The notes below the pieces were generated by a model. It was not told the DNA's origin, ran no database searches, and saw only the letters and a list, made by a program, of their open reading frames with translations. Shown piece after piece: positions 8,509 to 16,450 of a DNA stretch of 64,000 nucleotides. This DNA is from Tiamatella sp964451715 (GTDB taxonomy: Archaea > Thermoproteota > Thermoprotei_A > Sulfolobales > Acidilobaceae), in the NCBI GenBank assembly GCA_964451715.1, contig CAYVIZ010000001.1, positions 1-64,000 of the forward strand. The letters are read 5' to 3'. Each line of letters starts with the position of its first letter. The stretch's first letter is position 1. The translations under genes were made by a program, and so were the position numbers.

Positions 8509-10869
8509 TTACATCTTTCCTTGGTCTCTTAGAATAGCCTCCATAATGGTCTTCATTCCAGGCGATAATTTCTCTAGTTTATCCTTAGCTTTCCTTCCGT
8601 GTATCACCGTGTCTCGCAGAAATTCGTATATCACATACTCGTCTCCCATGCTTTCCTCTTCTATAGTCCTCTTGTTATCCTCTAAAACCCTAGCTACCTC
8701 TTCATAGTCTCCTCTTCTGTATTCAAGTAGTGCACGTGCTATCACCAAAGAACTCCTCAACTTCACTATGCCCGGGTTAGATAGGTACCCCTTAACTACT
8801 GCCTCGGCTTCAAGGTAACTTCCCATCCCAATTAGAGACCACACGTGGACGCCTGAAAGGTTATCAATCATTATATTCTTAAAGTCTTCCTCGAAAAGAT
8901 CAAGGTTTTCCATAATCTCCCTGACATTCTCTAGTGCTTCCCTGAACTCCCCCTTATAGACCTGTATAACAGCGACGTGAACATTAGCTACAAGATAGTT
9001 GCGTATATCGCCGCGTTCAAGCTCTATTTCAGCCTCCCTTAGAGCAGCCTCTAAGGCTTTTTCTAGGTCCCCCTCGATGTAATACCTAAGAGTCTCTGTA
9101 GCCATTATTGTGCTTTCCACATGCTTAGCGAGCCTCTTGGGGACAAGCTTGTACACCCTCTTAGCCTCATTAAGCCATTCTATACCCTGTATGATCTTAC
9201 CCGTCTTCATAAGGAACGAAGAATAGAGTGCACATATCCTAGAGTAGAGTATGGGGTTAGGCTTTAATGCCGGGAGATGTTTCCCGATAATGCCTATAGC
9301 GCTTCTTAGGTCATTCTCTATACTGGCCTTTTTAATTAATGCATATTCAACGTTTATAACCGCTCTATCAAACACGTTTTGAGATCTGCATAGGCGGAGC
9401 TTCTCTAGTACATTACTGTAACTGTCTATGCAGCAAGTCATCCACCCATAGCCTTTCTCGAGTCTATCGGATATAATCCTGCTAGCCAAACCTGTCTGGC
9501 ATTCCTCCGCGAGAAGGTTAAGCCCTATAAGCCTTGACTTGTAATCCTCGTGAGAAGATAAGACCTCTGCGACGCGTAAGATTATAGCCTTCCTTGCCTC
9601 CTCAGACACGGCTTCACGAGCTTTGTAAAGGAACTCTCGCGCCTTTATATATGGGCCGTCCTTAGTAACTAGTCCTAGATTGTAGAGACTATCTATTATG
9701 AGTCTGCACGCCTTTTTCTGAACAGATAATGTTCTACATAAAACGTCCTCGGGAAGGAGTCCTCCGACCACTATTAAAGTTTTCACAGATAGCTCCTCAT
9801 GCTCGTCAAGCATCTCCATAACTCTACCTTCGTAATAGGTTTTCACTACGGTTTTAACGGACTCTTCCACACGTGTACGGGATCTTGAAGCATACTCTAT
9901 TGCCCCTTTTATGATAAGCGGAATTCCACCACTGTTATTTACTATAATCTTATATGCCTGCCTCCCAAGCTTTAACCCTCTCTTTGACGCCTCATAGAGC
10001 GATAGCATGAAAGCAGACTCCATATCCAATGGCGTTAACTCTATTTCTTTCACTAGACCGGTCCATAAGGGTATTCTAGGGTCCTTCTTTCTCGTTAGAA
10101 TAAAAAGCCGGCCCGATTGTATCTTCTCTGCCATTTTTCTAACAAAATTCTTTGATTCGTCTGGCAACAGATGATAATCATCTATTACAATGAGAGCATT
10201 ACTCCTGTTGATATAATCCACTATAACCTCTAGAGGCAGAGGCGATGATGACATCATTTTCTTTTCAATGAACTCTTGAATGAAAAGGGTAAGCTTCCAA
10301 GACAGTATGTGTCTGGAATCGCTATAGGAAGAATAATGCCAGTATACAGGGTTTTCCCTAGCATGTTTCTTTATATAATAAGCTACTAAGGCTGTCTTAC
10401 CTATTCCGGGGGGGCCAGCCACTACTACAACGGGGTAGCCTTCTCTTATTATTCTAAGTTGCTCCTCCCTTCCTATAACCTCGTCTACTGAAGGGATAAC
10501 ACTTCTAATAACCTGTGCAGATAAACCGCTCGGGCTTCCTTTAACATTGACTTCTATTCTCCCGTTCAGAAAAGTGAAGCTGAGCGAGCTAGCTTTCAAC
10601 TCGTATACCTTTACATTGCGTCCTCCCAGTCTCTTCCATACTCCTTTCACGAGCCCGGCCTGCTCCATCTGTTTGAGCCTTCTAGATATATCAGTCTCAT
10701 CTCTTCCTATAATGGAAGCTAGCTCCCTATTGTATGAAGGCTTAAGTGAAAGCAGCCTTAGAATAGTTAAGTTGACATCATTGCTCAATATTTCGGCTAC
10801 AGAATGTATGAGTTCTTTGTGTTTCCTTTTCTCGTCTTCAAACGTCTTACCCAATTCCCTGTCCTCCAC
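8509..10869 (-). CDS. HTH-STAND ATPase with TPR-like repeats
   Basis: A 786-residue putative signal-transducing regulator. An N-terminal ArsR/MarR-like winged helix (about 25-95; RELASIIGRDETDISRRLKQMEQAGLV) is joined to a STAND/NACHT-like ATPase with Walker A GPPGIGKT at 152-159 and Walker B LIVIDDYH at 226-233. The C-terminal half is all-helical with TPR-like units (for example DLEKALEAALREAEIELERGDIRNYLVANVHVAVIQVYKGEFREALENVREI). The plan recalls MalT-type activators, except that the DNA-binding domain is at the N-terminus. It stands alone and convergent to cdd, so no target is evident. Domains are clear; ligand and regulon unknown. Confidence 0.8.
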   Translation of the reverse strand: MEDRELGKTFEDEKRKHKELIHSVAEILSNDVNLTILRLLSLKPSYNRELASIIGRDETDISRRLKQMEQAGLVKGVWKRLGGRNVKVYELKASSLSFTFLNGRIEVNVKGSPSGLSAQVIRSVIPSVDEVIGREEQLRIIREGYPVVVVAGPPGIGKTALVAYYIKKHARENPVYWHYSSYSDSRHILSWKLTLFIQEFIEKKMMSSSPLPLEVIVDYINRSNALIVIDDYHLLPDESKNFVRKMAEKIQSGRLFILTRKKDPRIPLWTGLVKEIELTPLDMESAFMLSLYEASKRGLKLGRQAYKIIVNNSGGIPLIIKGAIEYASRSRTRVEESVKTVVKTYYEGRVMEMLDEHEELSVKTLIVVGGLLPEDVLCRTLSVQKKACRLIIDSLYNLGLVTKDGPYIKAREFLYKAREAVSEEARKAIILRVAEVLSSHEDYKSRLIGLNLLAEECQTGLASRIISDRLEKGYGWMTCCIDSYSNVLEKLRLCRSQNVFDRAVINVEYALIKKASIENDLRSAIGIIGKHLPALKPNPILYSRICALYSSFLMKTGKIIQGIEWLNEAKRVYKLVPKRLAKHVESTIMATETLRYYIEGDLEKALEAALREAEIELERGDIRNYLVANVHVAVIQVYKGEFREALENVREIMENLDLFEEDFKNIMIDNLSGVHVWSLIGMGSYLEAEAVVKGYLSNPGIVKLRSSLVIARALLEYRRGDYEEVARVLEDNKRTIEEESMGDEYVIYEFLRDTVIHGRKAKDKLEKLSPGMKTIMEAILRDQGKM

Positions 10870-10915
10870 ACCATAATAATGGTTTTAGATAAAGTTAACC
10901 TAAATTAAGCTTAGT

Positions 10916-11152
10916 TCAATAGTTGCGAGCCAGAAGAGAGTTCAGCAAGCCTCTGCTTTTACGAGTTTTTCCAATAAGCCTGAAACCTAGTAGCAACACC
11001 CCTATAAACACTAGCGTTATACCTATATACAAAGAATGACTCATCCCACGTAACCCTTCCCCGCTTATTACACTATACCCCGAGGACAACGCCACTATTA
11101 ACAAGCCTGCCAATATTAACATGACACCTATAAAAACAACGGTATCATACAA
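10916..11152 (-). CDS. Small two-helix membrane protein
   Basis: A 78-residue protein with two predicted transmembrane helices (about 5-24 and 42-61) separated by a short polar loop, and a basic C-terminal tail. Size and topology recall the archaeal DUF131 family, but this is tentative. A perfect crenarchaeal ribosome binding site GGTGATC lies 6 bases before the TTG start, which supports translation. It is downstream of the initiator tRNA on the same strand. Confidence 0.6.
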   Translation of the reverse strand: MYDTVVFIGVMLILAGLLIVALSSGYSVISGEGLRGMSHSLYIGITLVFIGVLLLGFRLIGKTRKSRGLLNSLLARNY

Positions 11153-11211
11153 CGCTCAGATCACCCTAATCACTTTACCCTTCTCCGTAACCTCTTGAAT
11201 AGATAAAAGTT

Positions 11212-11236
11212 GGGTTTGAATGAATCTCTCAAACCC
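11212..11236. repeat. 8-bp inverted repeat between tRNA-Met and small membrane protein gene
   Basis: GGGTTTGA (11212-11219) and TCAAACCC (11229-11236) are perfect inverted repeats with a 9-base spacer. The dyad lies between the initiator tRNA and the minus-strand TATA-like element of the downstream gene; it could be an operator or an RNA hairpin. Confidence 0.4.
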
Positions 11237-11291
11237 TAAACAAGTATTTCTGGAGTAAAACACGGTGGAAATGGAGGCGGGGGCCCCGCTA

Positions 11292-11368
11292 TGGTAGCGG
11301 GGGGTGGATTTGAACCACCGACCTCGGGGTTATGAGCCCCGCGGGCTGCCAGGCTACCCTACCCCGCT
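11292..11368 (-). tRNA. Initiator tRNA-Met (CAT)
   Basis: A complete 77-base cloverleaf with encoded CCA and no intron. The anticodon loop reads CTCATAA. The A1-T72 acceptor end and three consecutive G-C pairs at the base of the anticodon stem (GGGG/CCCC) mark it as initiator rather than elongator. A minus-strand TATA-like run (TTAAAAATAAAAAG, about 11409-11422) precedes it. Confidence 0.93.
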
Positions 11369-11440
11369 ATTTTACCCCGCCACATATTAGTTTCAGTACG
11401 TGAAGGCTTTTTATTTTTAAGGATTAGGAGCACGTTGCTT

Positions 11441-11602
11441 TCAACATTTAATACCATCCGCCTCGAAGTTAAACCTCTTCAAGAACTTGCACAGAGAAGA
11501 CTTAGGGATGACGGCTTCGGGTCCTCCGGGGACCTTTACCCGTACAGTTTCCCCTCTATCCTCTATTGAGACTGTGACACGGCTGTATCCCAATGCCAGC
11601 AC
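11441..11602 (-). CDS. Possible small basic protein (53 aa)
   Basis: An open frame from GTG 11602 to TGA 11441 encodes 53 residues ending SSLCKFLKRFNFEADGIKC, with a beta-like amphipathic middle (YSRVTVSIEDRGETVRVKV). The frame stays open further upstream, where the only alternative start is TTG. Composition looks coding, and the region would otherwise be an unexplained gap between the winged-helix gene and the initiator tRNA. There is no strong ribosome binding site. I do not recognise the protein. Confidence 0.35.
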   Translation of the reverse strand: MLALGYSRVTVSIEDRGETVRVKVPGGPEAVIPKSSLCKFLKRFNFEADGIKC

Positions 11603-11658
11603 CTTATTACTAGATACTAGGAGACTATGTCTTTTGAAGGTTTCCCGTTTAGAAAAAT

Positions 11659-11979
11659 TTAGACTATGGATTCGGGGTTCATCCTAGATATGGCTGCGGG
11701 ATTCTTTATTTTCGTGTAGTCTATTTCACCTAGATACTTGGGCAACACGTATTTTGTTCCTGTAAGCTCTATTACCTTACCATTAACCTTTAATCTGTAT
11801 AGCGTCCTTCTTAGTCTGTCCTCGCCTGCTATGCCGCTGAACATCTTTTTTAGTTCACGCCAAGATACAGGCTTTCTAGCCTTGTCTAGAGCTCTAAGTA
11901 CCATTTTTTCTAGTTCATCATCCCTGGGTGCCTCTGTTACTATGACATCCACGTCTTCATATATTATTTCATTTATCAT
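11659..11979 (-). CDS. Small winged-helix-like protein
   Basis: A 106-residue protein whose central part (about 24-85) reads as a winged helix: MVLRALDKARKPVSWRELKKMF...RLRRTLYRLKVNGKVIELTGTKYVL, with helix-turn-helix and a beta wing. A DNA-binding or regulatory role is inferred from the fold only. It is divergent from iorA across a 144-base AT-rich gap, so regulation of iorAB is a fair guess. It starts at ATG 11979. Confidence 0.6.
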   Translation of the reverse strand: MINEIIYEDVDVIVTEAPRDDELEKMVLRALDKARKPVSWRELKKMFSGIAGEDRLRRTLYRLKVNGKVIELTGTKYVLPKYLGEIDYTKIKNPAAISRMNPESIV

Positions 11980-12123
11980 CGTTTTACACTGTATAATATC
12001 TATTATAGAAACAAATATATAAAGGTTACTACATGATTTCCTGTTACATCCAATCCTTGGATTGAATCAGGGAAAACAATAATTATAATTAAGAGGGAAA
12101 GGACCTTCATGGTGCGCACATAG

Positions 12124-14049
12124 ATGGTAAGCAAGGGAGAATTCCTGGCTCCAGCCGGGACAACACGCTTACTCCTAGGCAACGAGGCGATAGCACGTGG
12201 AGCTATTGAGGCTGGCGTGGGCTTCGTAGCAGGATATCCCGGTACGCCATCAACGGAGATCATTGAAACTCTGTCTAAGGTAGCTAGAGACCTAGAGATA
12301 CACGTCGAGTGGAGTACAAACGAGAAGGTAGCCCTGGAGGCAGTATACGGGGCGCAGCTAGCAGGAGTAAGGGCAATGGCTGTTATGAAGCATGTAGGTT
12401 TAAACGTGGCTGCGGATCCCTTTATGACGCTATCATACACGGGTGTTGTGGGGGGAACGGTTGTAGTAACAGCCGACGATCCTAGCATGTGGAGTAGCCA
12501 GAACGAGCAAGACAATAGATATTATGGGATGAAAAGTTACACCCCTGTTTTCGAGCCCAGCGATCCTGGAGAGGCTAAAGAGCTTATAAAGACAGCGTTC
12601 GAGTTCAGCGAGAAACACGGGCATCCAGTGCTTTACCGGACAACTACGAGGATATCTCATGTACGTGGACCTGTTAGGATGAATGATATACCTTTACGTA
12701 AAACCAAGGGCGAGTTTAGAAAGAACCCAGAACGTTTCACCATGATCCCAGCGCATGCAAGAATAAGACGCCGTGAATTAATTTCGAGATGGCCTAGCAT
12801 AATAGCCGACTTAGAGTCTTTCGAACCCTTTAACAGGATAGAAAATCCTGGTAACTCCATTGCTATCATGGCTTCAGGTTTAGCCTATTCTTACGCTAGA
12901 GAAGCGCTGGAGTCACTAGGATACTATAGTAGGGTCACATTAGTTAAAGTGGCGACTCCTTTTCCAGTAACACGTAGTCTGCTGAAGCCTGTGCTTGAAG
13001 CTGAGAAGGTTCTGGTAGTGGAGGAGTTGGAGCCCGTTGTTGAAATGCAGGTTAGAAATAGTGTCCAAGAACAAGGGGCCGACGTGAAAATATATGGAAA
13101 AGAATTGATACCATTAATAGGTGAGTTAACACTCGACAAAGTGGCACATGGCATAGCGAAATTCCTTGGAATAAACACGGTACCAGTAGAGATCTCCGGT
13201 GAACCCCATGTAGAGCAGGTACAACTACCGCCAAGACCCCCCGCCATGTGTCCAGGATGCCCACACAGAGGAACATACTACGCCTTGAGAAAGGCTGTCA
13301 ACAAGGCTAGAGTTAAACCTGTATACAGTGGCGACATAGGTTGCTATAGCCTAGGAGTCCTACCCCCCTTCAGAGAACAGGATACGATCATAGAAATGGG
13401 GGGAAGCATAGGGCTTGGAAACGGGTTCTCTCATACGCTCGACAAACAGTTTCCGATAGCCATAATAGGTGACTCAACCTTCTTCCATTCAGGCGTAACA
13501 GGTCTGATAAACACCGTGTACAACAAGGCTCCTCTACTAATCATAGTTCTAGACAACAGGGTAACCGGCATGACGGGCGAACAACCCCATCCCGGGACAG
13601 GGCTTACAGCTACGTTTGAGGAGACCGTAGCTGTAAGTATTAAGAATATAGCCAAAGCCGTAGGAGTAGAACATGTAGAAGAATTCGATCCATTCAACAT
13701 AAAAGAGTCTACTGAAACCATATATAAAGCTATAAAATATGTTCTAGAAAACAGGAAGCCAGCTCTCCTAGTAGCTAGGAGGGCGTGCGCCTTAGAGGTT
13801 GACAGGAGAGCCAAACGGAAGAACATAGCTAATCCTATATACCAAGTTATAAGCGATAAATGCACGGGATGCGGTGTATGCTACAACGCGTTTACATGTC
13901 CAGCCATAATGGTAGCAGAGGATAAGAAGGCGTATATAGATGAAACCCTGTGCACGGGATGCGGTGTATGCGCCGAGGTCTGCCCCTTCGACGCTATAGT
14001 CAAGATCAGGGAAGGAGATCCGGAATGGTATGACCTATGGAATATCTAG
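12124..14049 (+). CDS. iorA: Indolepyruvate:ferredoxin oxidoreductase, alpha subunit
   Basis: A 641-residue subunit of the enzyme that oxidatively decarboxylates aryl-pyruvates from aromatic amino-acid transamination, reducing ferredoxin and forming aryl-acetyl-CoA. The N-terminal domain (GNEAIARGAIEAGVGFVAGYPGTPSTEI) and the thiamine-diphosphate domain are in family order. TPP-binding features include CPGCPHRGTYYAL near 376 and GDSTFFHSGVTGLINTVYN. The C-terminal ~65 residues carry two 4Fe-4S motifs (CTGCGVC...CP twice). iorB follows after 13 bases. The start ATG 12124 lacks a strong ribosome binding site. Confidence 0.95.
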   Translation: MVSKGEFLAPAGTTRLLLGNEAIARGAIEAGVGFVAGYPGTPSTEIIETLSKVARDLEIHVEWSTNEKVALEAVYGAQLAGVRAMAVMKHVGLNVAADPFMTLSYTGVVGGTVVVTADDPSMWSSQNEQDNRYYGMKSYTPVFEPSDPGEAKELIKTAFEFSEKHGHPVLYRTTTRISHVRGPVRMNDIPLRKTKGEFRKNPERFTMIPAHARIRRRELISRWPSIIADLESFEPFNRIENPGNSIAIMASGLAYSYAREALESLGYYSRVTLVKVATPFPVTRSLLKPVLEAEKVLVVEELEPVVEMQVRNSVQEQGADVKIYGKELIPLIGELTLDKVAHGIAKFLGINTVPVEISGEPHVEQVQLPPRPPAMCPGCPHRGTYYALRKAVNKARVKPVYSGDIGCYSLGVLPPFREQDTIIEMGGSIGLGNGFSHTLDKQFPIAIIGDSTFFHSGVTGLINTVYNKAPLLIIVLDNRVTGMTGEQPHPGTGLTATFEETVAVSIKNIAKAVGVEHVEEFDPFNIKESTETIYKAIKYVLENRKPALLVARRACALEVDRRAKRKNIANPIYQVISDKCTGCGVCYNAFTCPAIMVAEDKKAYIDETLCTGCGVCAEVCPFDAIVKIREGDPEWYDLWNI

Positions 14050-14062
14050 AAGGTGATGGGGA

Positions 14063-14653
14063 ATGAATGATAAGGCAAACATACTAATAGCAGGCGTTGG
14101 GGGCCAAGGCCTGATAACCATGTCTAACGTGCTAGCGAAAGCCTCCCTCCTGAATAATGTAAAGGCGTTAGTTGCTGAAACCCATGGTTTAAGTCAAAGG
14201 GGAGGAAGCGTAGAAGTTCACGTGAGGATAGGTAATGTATACTCGCCTCTCATACCCTTGGGAGGAGCGGACATTGTAGTGGGTATGGAGTTGATAGAAG
14301 CCGCTCGGTATCTCAGGTATATAAAACGTGGAGGAGTAGTGGTAGTAAACGACAGAATAATAAGACCCGCGGTTCCAGGTATTGAACAGCCTAGCAAGGA
14401 GGAATTACTAGAGTACATAATGAAACACTCTGGCTCAGTATATATGATAGACGCGTTGAAATACGCGTTGGAGGCAGGTAGTGCTTTATCCCAGAACATG
14501 GTTATACTAGGATCACTGTTTTCGACAGGCCTACTCGATGAATTCGTATCTACAGATTCGGTTAGAAAAGTTATTAGAACTATGAGGCACCATGAAATCA
14601 ATGAGAAAGCCTTCGAGCTAGGCCTCAGTAATACTCGTGTTCTCAAAGACTGA
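14063..14653 (+). CDS. iorB: Indolepyruvate:ferredoxin oxidoreductase, beta subunit
   Basis: A 196-residue gamma-domain subunit of the 2-oxoacid oxidoreductase family, which completes the IorAB heterodimer and helps bind CoA. The N-terminal GVGGQGLITMSNVLAKAS and the ETHGLSQRGGSVEVHVRIG block are diagnostic. AAGGTGATGGGG just before ATG 14063 is a good ribosome binding site. Its last 36 bases overlap the 3' end of a convergent small gene. Confidence 0.94.
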   Translation: MNDKANILIAGVGGQGLITMSNVLAKASLLNNVKALVAETHGLSQRGGSVEVHVRIGNVYSPLIPLGGADIVVGMELIEAARYLRYIKRGGVVVVNDRIIRPAVPGIEQPSKEELLEYIMKHSGSVYMIDALKYALEAGSALSQNMVILGSLFSTGLLDEFVSTDSVRKVIRTMRHHEINEKAFELGLSNTRVLKD

Positions 14654-14911
14654 GACATTAATCCCTCCAAAACCATCTTCGATCTGTTTTTTATAGGCAC
14701 GGAGAGACTCTGCCTCAGACTGCAAATAGGAAAGCACTGCTGTGAACACTATTCTCTCTATTTCGTCTTGTTCGCTGTCTCCTGTAGTATGGTTTAATCT
14801 ATTGTTGTAAAACATTATCTTCTTCTCCAGCTCCCCTATCTCCTTGTCTATAACTGCGGAGAACACTGTTCTCGGCTCTCCATAAAACATGCGTTCATCT
14901 AGTTGACTCAA
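14618..14911 (-). CDS. Hypothetical helical protein
   Basis: A 97-residue protein, almost entirely predicted helix with charged heptad-like segments (KEIGELEKKIMFYNNRLNH; LQSEAESLRAYKKQIED), suggesting a coiled coil. It overlaps the end of iorB tail-to-tail by 36 bases. I do not recognise it. The non-overlapping part shows coding-like residue use, so it is probably real. Confidence 0.5.
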   Translation of the reverse strand: MSQLDERMFYGEPRTVFSAVIDKEIGELEKKIMFYNNRLNHTTGDSEQDEIERIVFTAVLSYLQSEAESLRAYKKQIEDGFGGINVSVFENTSITEA

Positions 14912-14999
14912 AGTAGTTGCACCCGTATTTACATTTATGTTAAACCCTATTATCCCGGTATATCATAGTACAACAGGCGTAATACTATAGTGGTTCGAA

Positions 15000-15326
15000 A
15001 TGTACCGCAATAGATCTGTATGCGAGATATGCGGTGGACAGGCCAGCCATCAATGTAAGATATGTGGTAGACTGGTCTGTAGTAAACACTACGACGAAGC
15101 TAGGGGAATCTGCTCAATATGCTCTATGTCACTATGTGAGATATGCGGTGAGAAACTCGCAATAGGCTACTGCTCAATATGCGGTAGACTAGGATGTGAC
15201 TCCTGTCTGGTTCAAATAGACCCCTCTAGATGGATGTGTAGGGACTGTGTAAAACAAGGCTTATCCCGGATCCCCCGCCTCGTATGCAGGCCATCCAGTG
15301 GGCTTGCCAAATCCATATGGGGCTGA
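15000..15326 (+). CDS. Zinc-binding protein with duplicated Cys-rich unit
   Basis: A 108-residue protein with two tandem zinc-binding units of the B-box/HIT-finger kind: CEICG-x7-CKICGRLVC-x2-H...CSIC, then CEICG-x7-CSICGRLGC-x2-C...CRDC. Each unit has enough ligands for two zincs. The duplication is visible in the DNA: GAGATATGCGGTG occurs at about 15024 and 15138, and TGCTCAATATGC at 15111 and 15171. The protein probably mediates protein or RNA contacts; its function is unknown. A possible co-transcribed gene follows 64 bases later. Confidence 0.7.
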   Translation: MYRNRSVCEICGGQASHQCKICGRLVCSKHYDEARGICSICSMSLCEICGEKLAIGYCSICGRLGCDSCLVQIDPSRWMCRDCVKQGLSRIPRLVCRPSSGLAKSIWG

Positions 15327-15390
15327 TTCCTCGGGTATTCTTTTTAACCCATGAACCAGTCCTATTAATGCTCAAGAGGTGTAAGGGGTC

Positions 15391-15957
15391 TTGAGGACTG
15401 AGGCAGTTGATTTGCTTAAAAGAATATCGTCCCGATACGGGGAAGCCTTGGAGTCTGTGCCCGCAGTTGGCCTTAGGAATATGGCTATACGTGGTGTTTA
15501 CGAGAGGATACTAGTTATAACTGACTCCACGGCGAAGAACCTCTTCAACAAAGCCTACTGTTTGGCGAAGAATGAGGAAAACTGTGTACGGAGTGACGGC
15601 ACAGAGTACTGTTCCATAGGGTGTGGGAACCTAGGGTTGATAGATATATCAGAGAATAGCCTCGGCTTGAGCATCGCAAAATATGGCAACAATGCGTCTT
15701 CCATTAAAATAAGTGGAGAAGGATTATTCGTATCAAGTAAAGACTTCTACTTACTAATAAAAAGCGACTTATCTATTGCGATCAGGCTTCCTGGTAAGGA
15801 TCAGTTAAAGGAAATGAATATAGATCTAAGTGACCACGAGGCTATAATCGATAACAATAGTCTGATAAAATATGTTTTCAGGAAAGCAGACAGAATAATT
15901 GGAAAAATGTTGGAAGCAGAAAACTACTGCATAAAACAGAGAATGATAGCGTGCTAG
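15391..15957 (+). CDS. Hypothetical protein with conserved-looking cysteines
   Basis: A 188-residue soluble protein that I do not recognise. A cluster of cysteines lies in the middle (CLAKNEENC, then TEYCSIGCGNLG, about residues 57-79), possibly a metal site. The rest alternates beta and helix. The start is TTG 15391 after AGGGG. It follows the zinc-finger gene on the same strand. Confidence 0.55.
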   Translation: MRTEAVDLLKRISSRYGEALESVPAVGLRNMAIRGVYERILVITDSTAKNLFNKAYCLAKNEENCVRSDGTEYCSIGCGNLGLIDISENSLGLSIAKYGNNASSIKISGEGLFVSSKDFYLLIKSDLSIAIRLPGKDQLKEMNIDLSDHEAIIDNNSLIKYVFRKADRIIGKMLEAENYCIKQRMIAC

Positions 15958-16053
15958 TCCTTAGAACTCTTTTCCTAGTCCTACTAGGTTGAAGGTTCCA
16001 TGCTGATCATCCGGCTATGGAGCCATTGAATATATTGAAGTCTAAACAAGCAT

Positions 16054-16075
16054 TATTTCCAGCGTGCCGGAAATA
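16054..16075. repeat. Inverted repeat upstream of cren7
   Basis: TATTTCC (16054-16060) and GGAAATA (16069-16075) are perfect 7-base inverted repeats with an 8-base spacer. They lie about 26 bases before the TATA-like element of the Cren7 gene. A regulator-binding site is possible. Confidence 0.4.
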
Positions 16076-16100
16076 TTAATAAACTTTTCATATAATAAGG

Positions 16101-16140
16101 GTTTTTAATAGAAATAAAATTACATAAGTATGGGTGATGA
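16101..16140 (+). promoter_or_regulatory. Promoter and ribosome binding site of cren7
   Basis: A TATA-like GTTTTTAATAG is at 16101-16111. A strong ribosome binding site GGTGATGA is at 16133-16140, 3 bases before the ATG. The leader would be very short. Confidence 0.5.
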
Positions 16141-16143
16141 AAA

Positions 16144-16332
16144 ATGGTCGAGGACACTAAAAAGGCTCCTCCAATAAAAGTATTCAACCCTTATACAGGC
16201 AAAGAAGAGTTGCTTGTACCGCTAAAAACTTGGAATATAAAACCCAACCTAAAAATGGGACAGTTCAAATGCCCCCATACTGGGAGATATTTCAAGGCAA
16301 AAGTCCCATTAGACTATCCTGACGTCCCTTAG
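16144..16332 (+). CDS. creN7: Cren7-like chromatin protein
   Basis: A 62-residue small basic protein resembling the crenarchaeal chromatin protein Cren7, an SH3-like DNA-bending protein. The family pattern is visible: KVFNPYTGKEELLVPLKTW, then G-x-FK-x-P-x-TGRYFKAKVPLDYP, matching Cren7's LVPEKVW and FKDPETGKYFRHKLPDDYP. It differs in having a cysteine at FKCPHTG. Abundant expression is expected and fits the strong ribosome binding site. The presence of Cren7 supports assignment to the Thermoproteota. Confidence 0.85.
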   Translation: MVEDTKKAPPIKVFNPYTGKEELLVPLKTWNIKPNLKMGQFKCPHTGRYFKAKVPLDYPDVP

Positions 16333-16450
16333 CTCTTAGGGCTCAGCTGAAACCTCTCTATCGTCACTTACTCGGATTCCGGCGCAGTCATCACAGCCCT
16401 GAGAATGTTTTTAGATTTAACTTAAAATATTGTATTAAAATAAATTAAGA

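Noticed and set aside
12003..12515. 170-residue minus-strand frame
   Set aside because: It is antisense to the start of iorA, with shadow-like composition.
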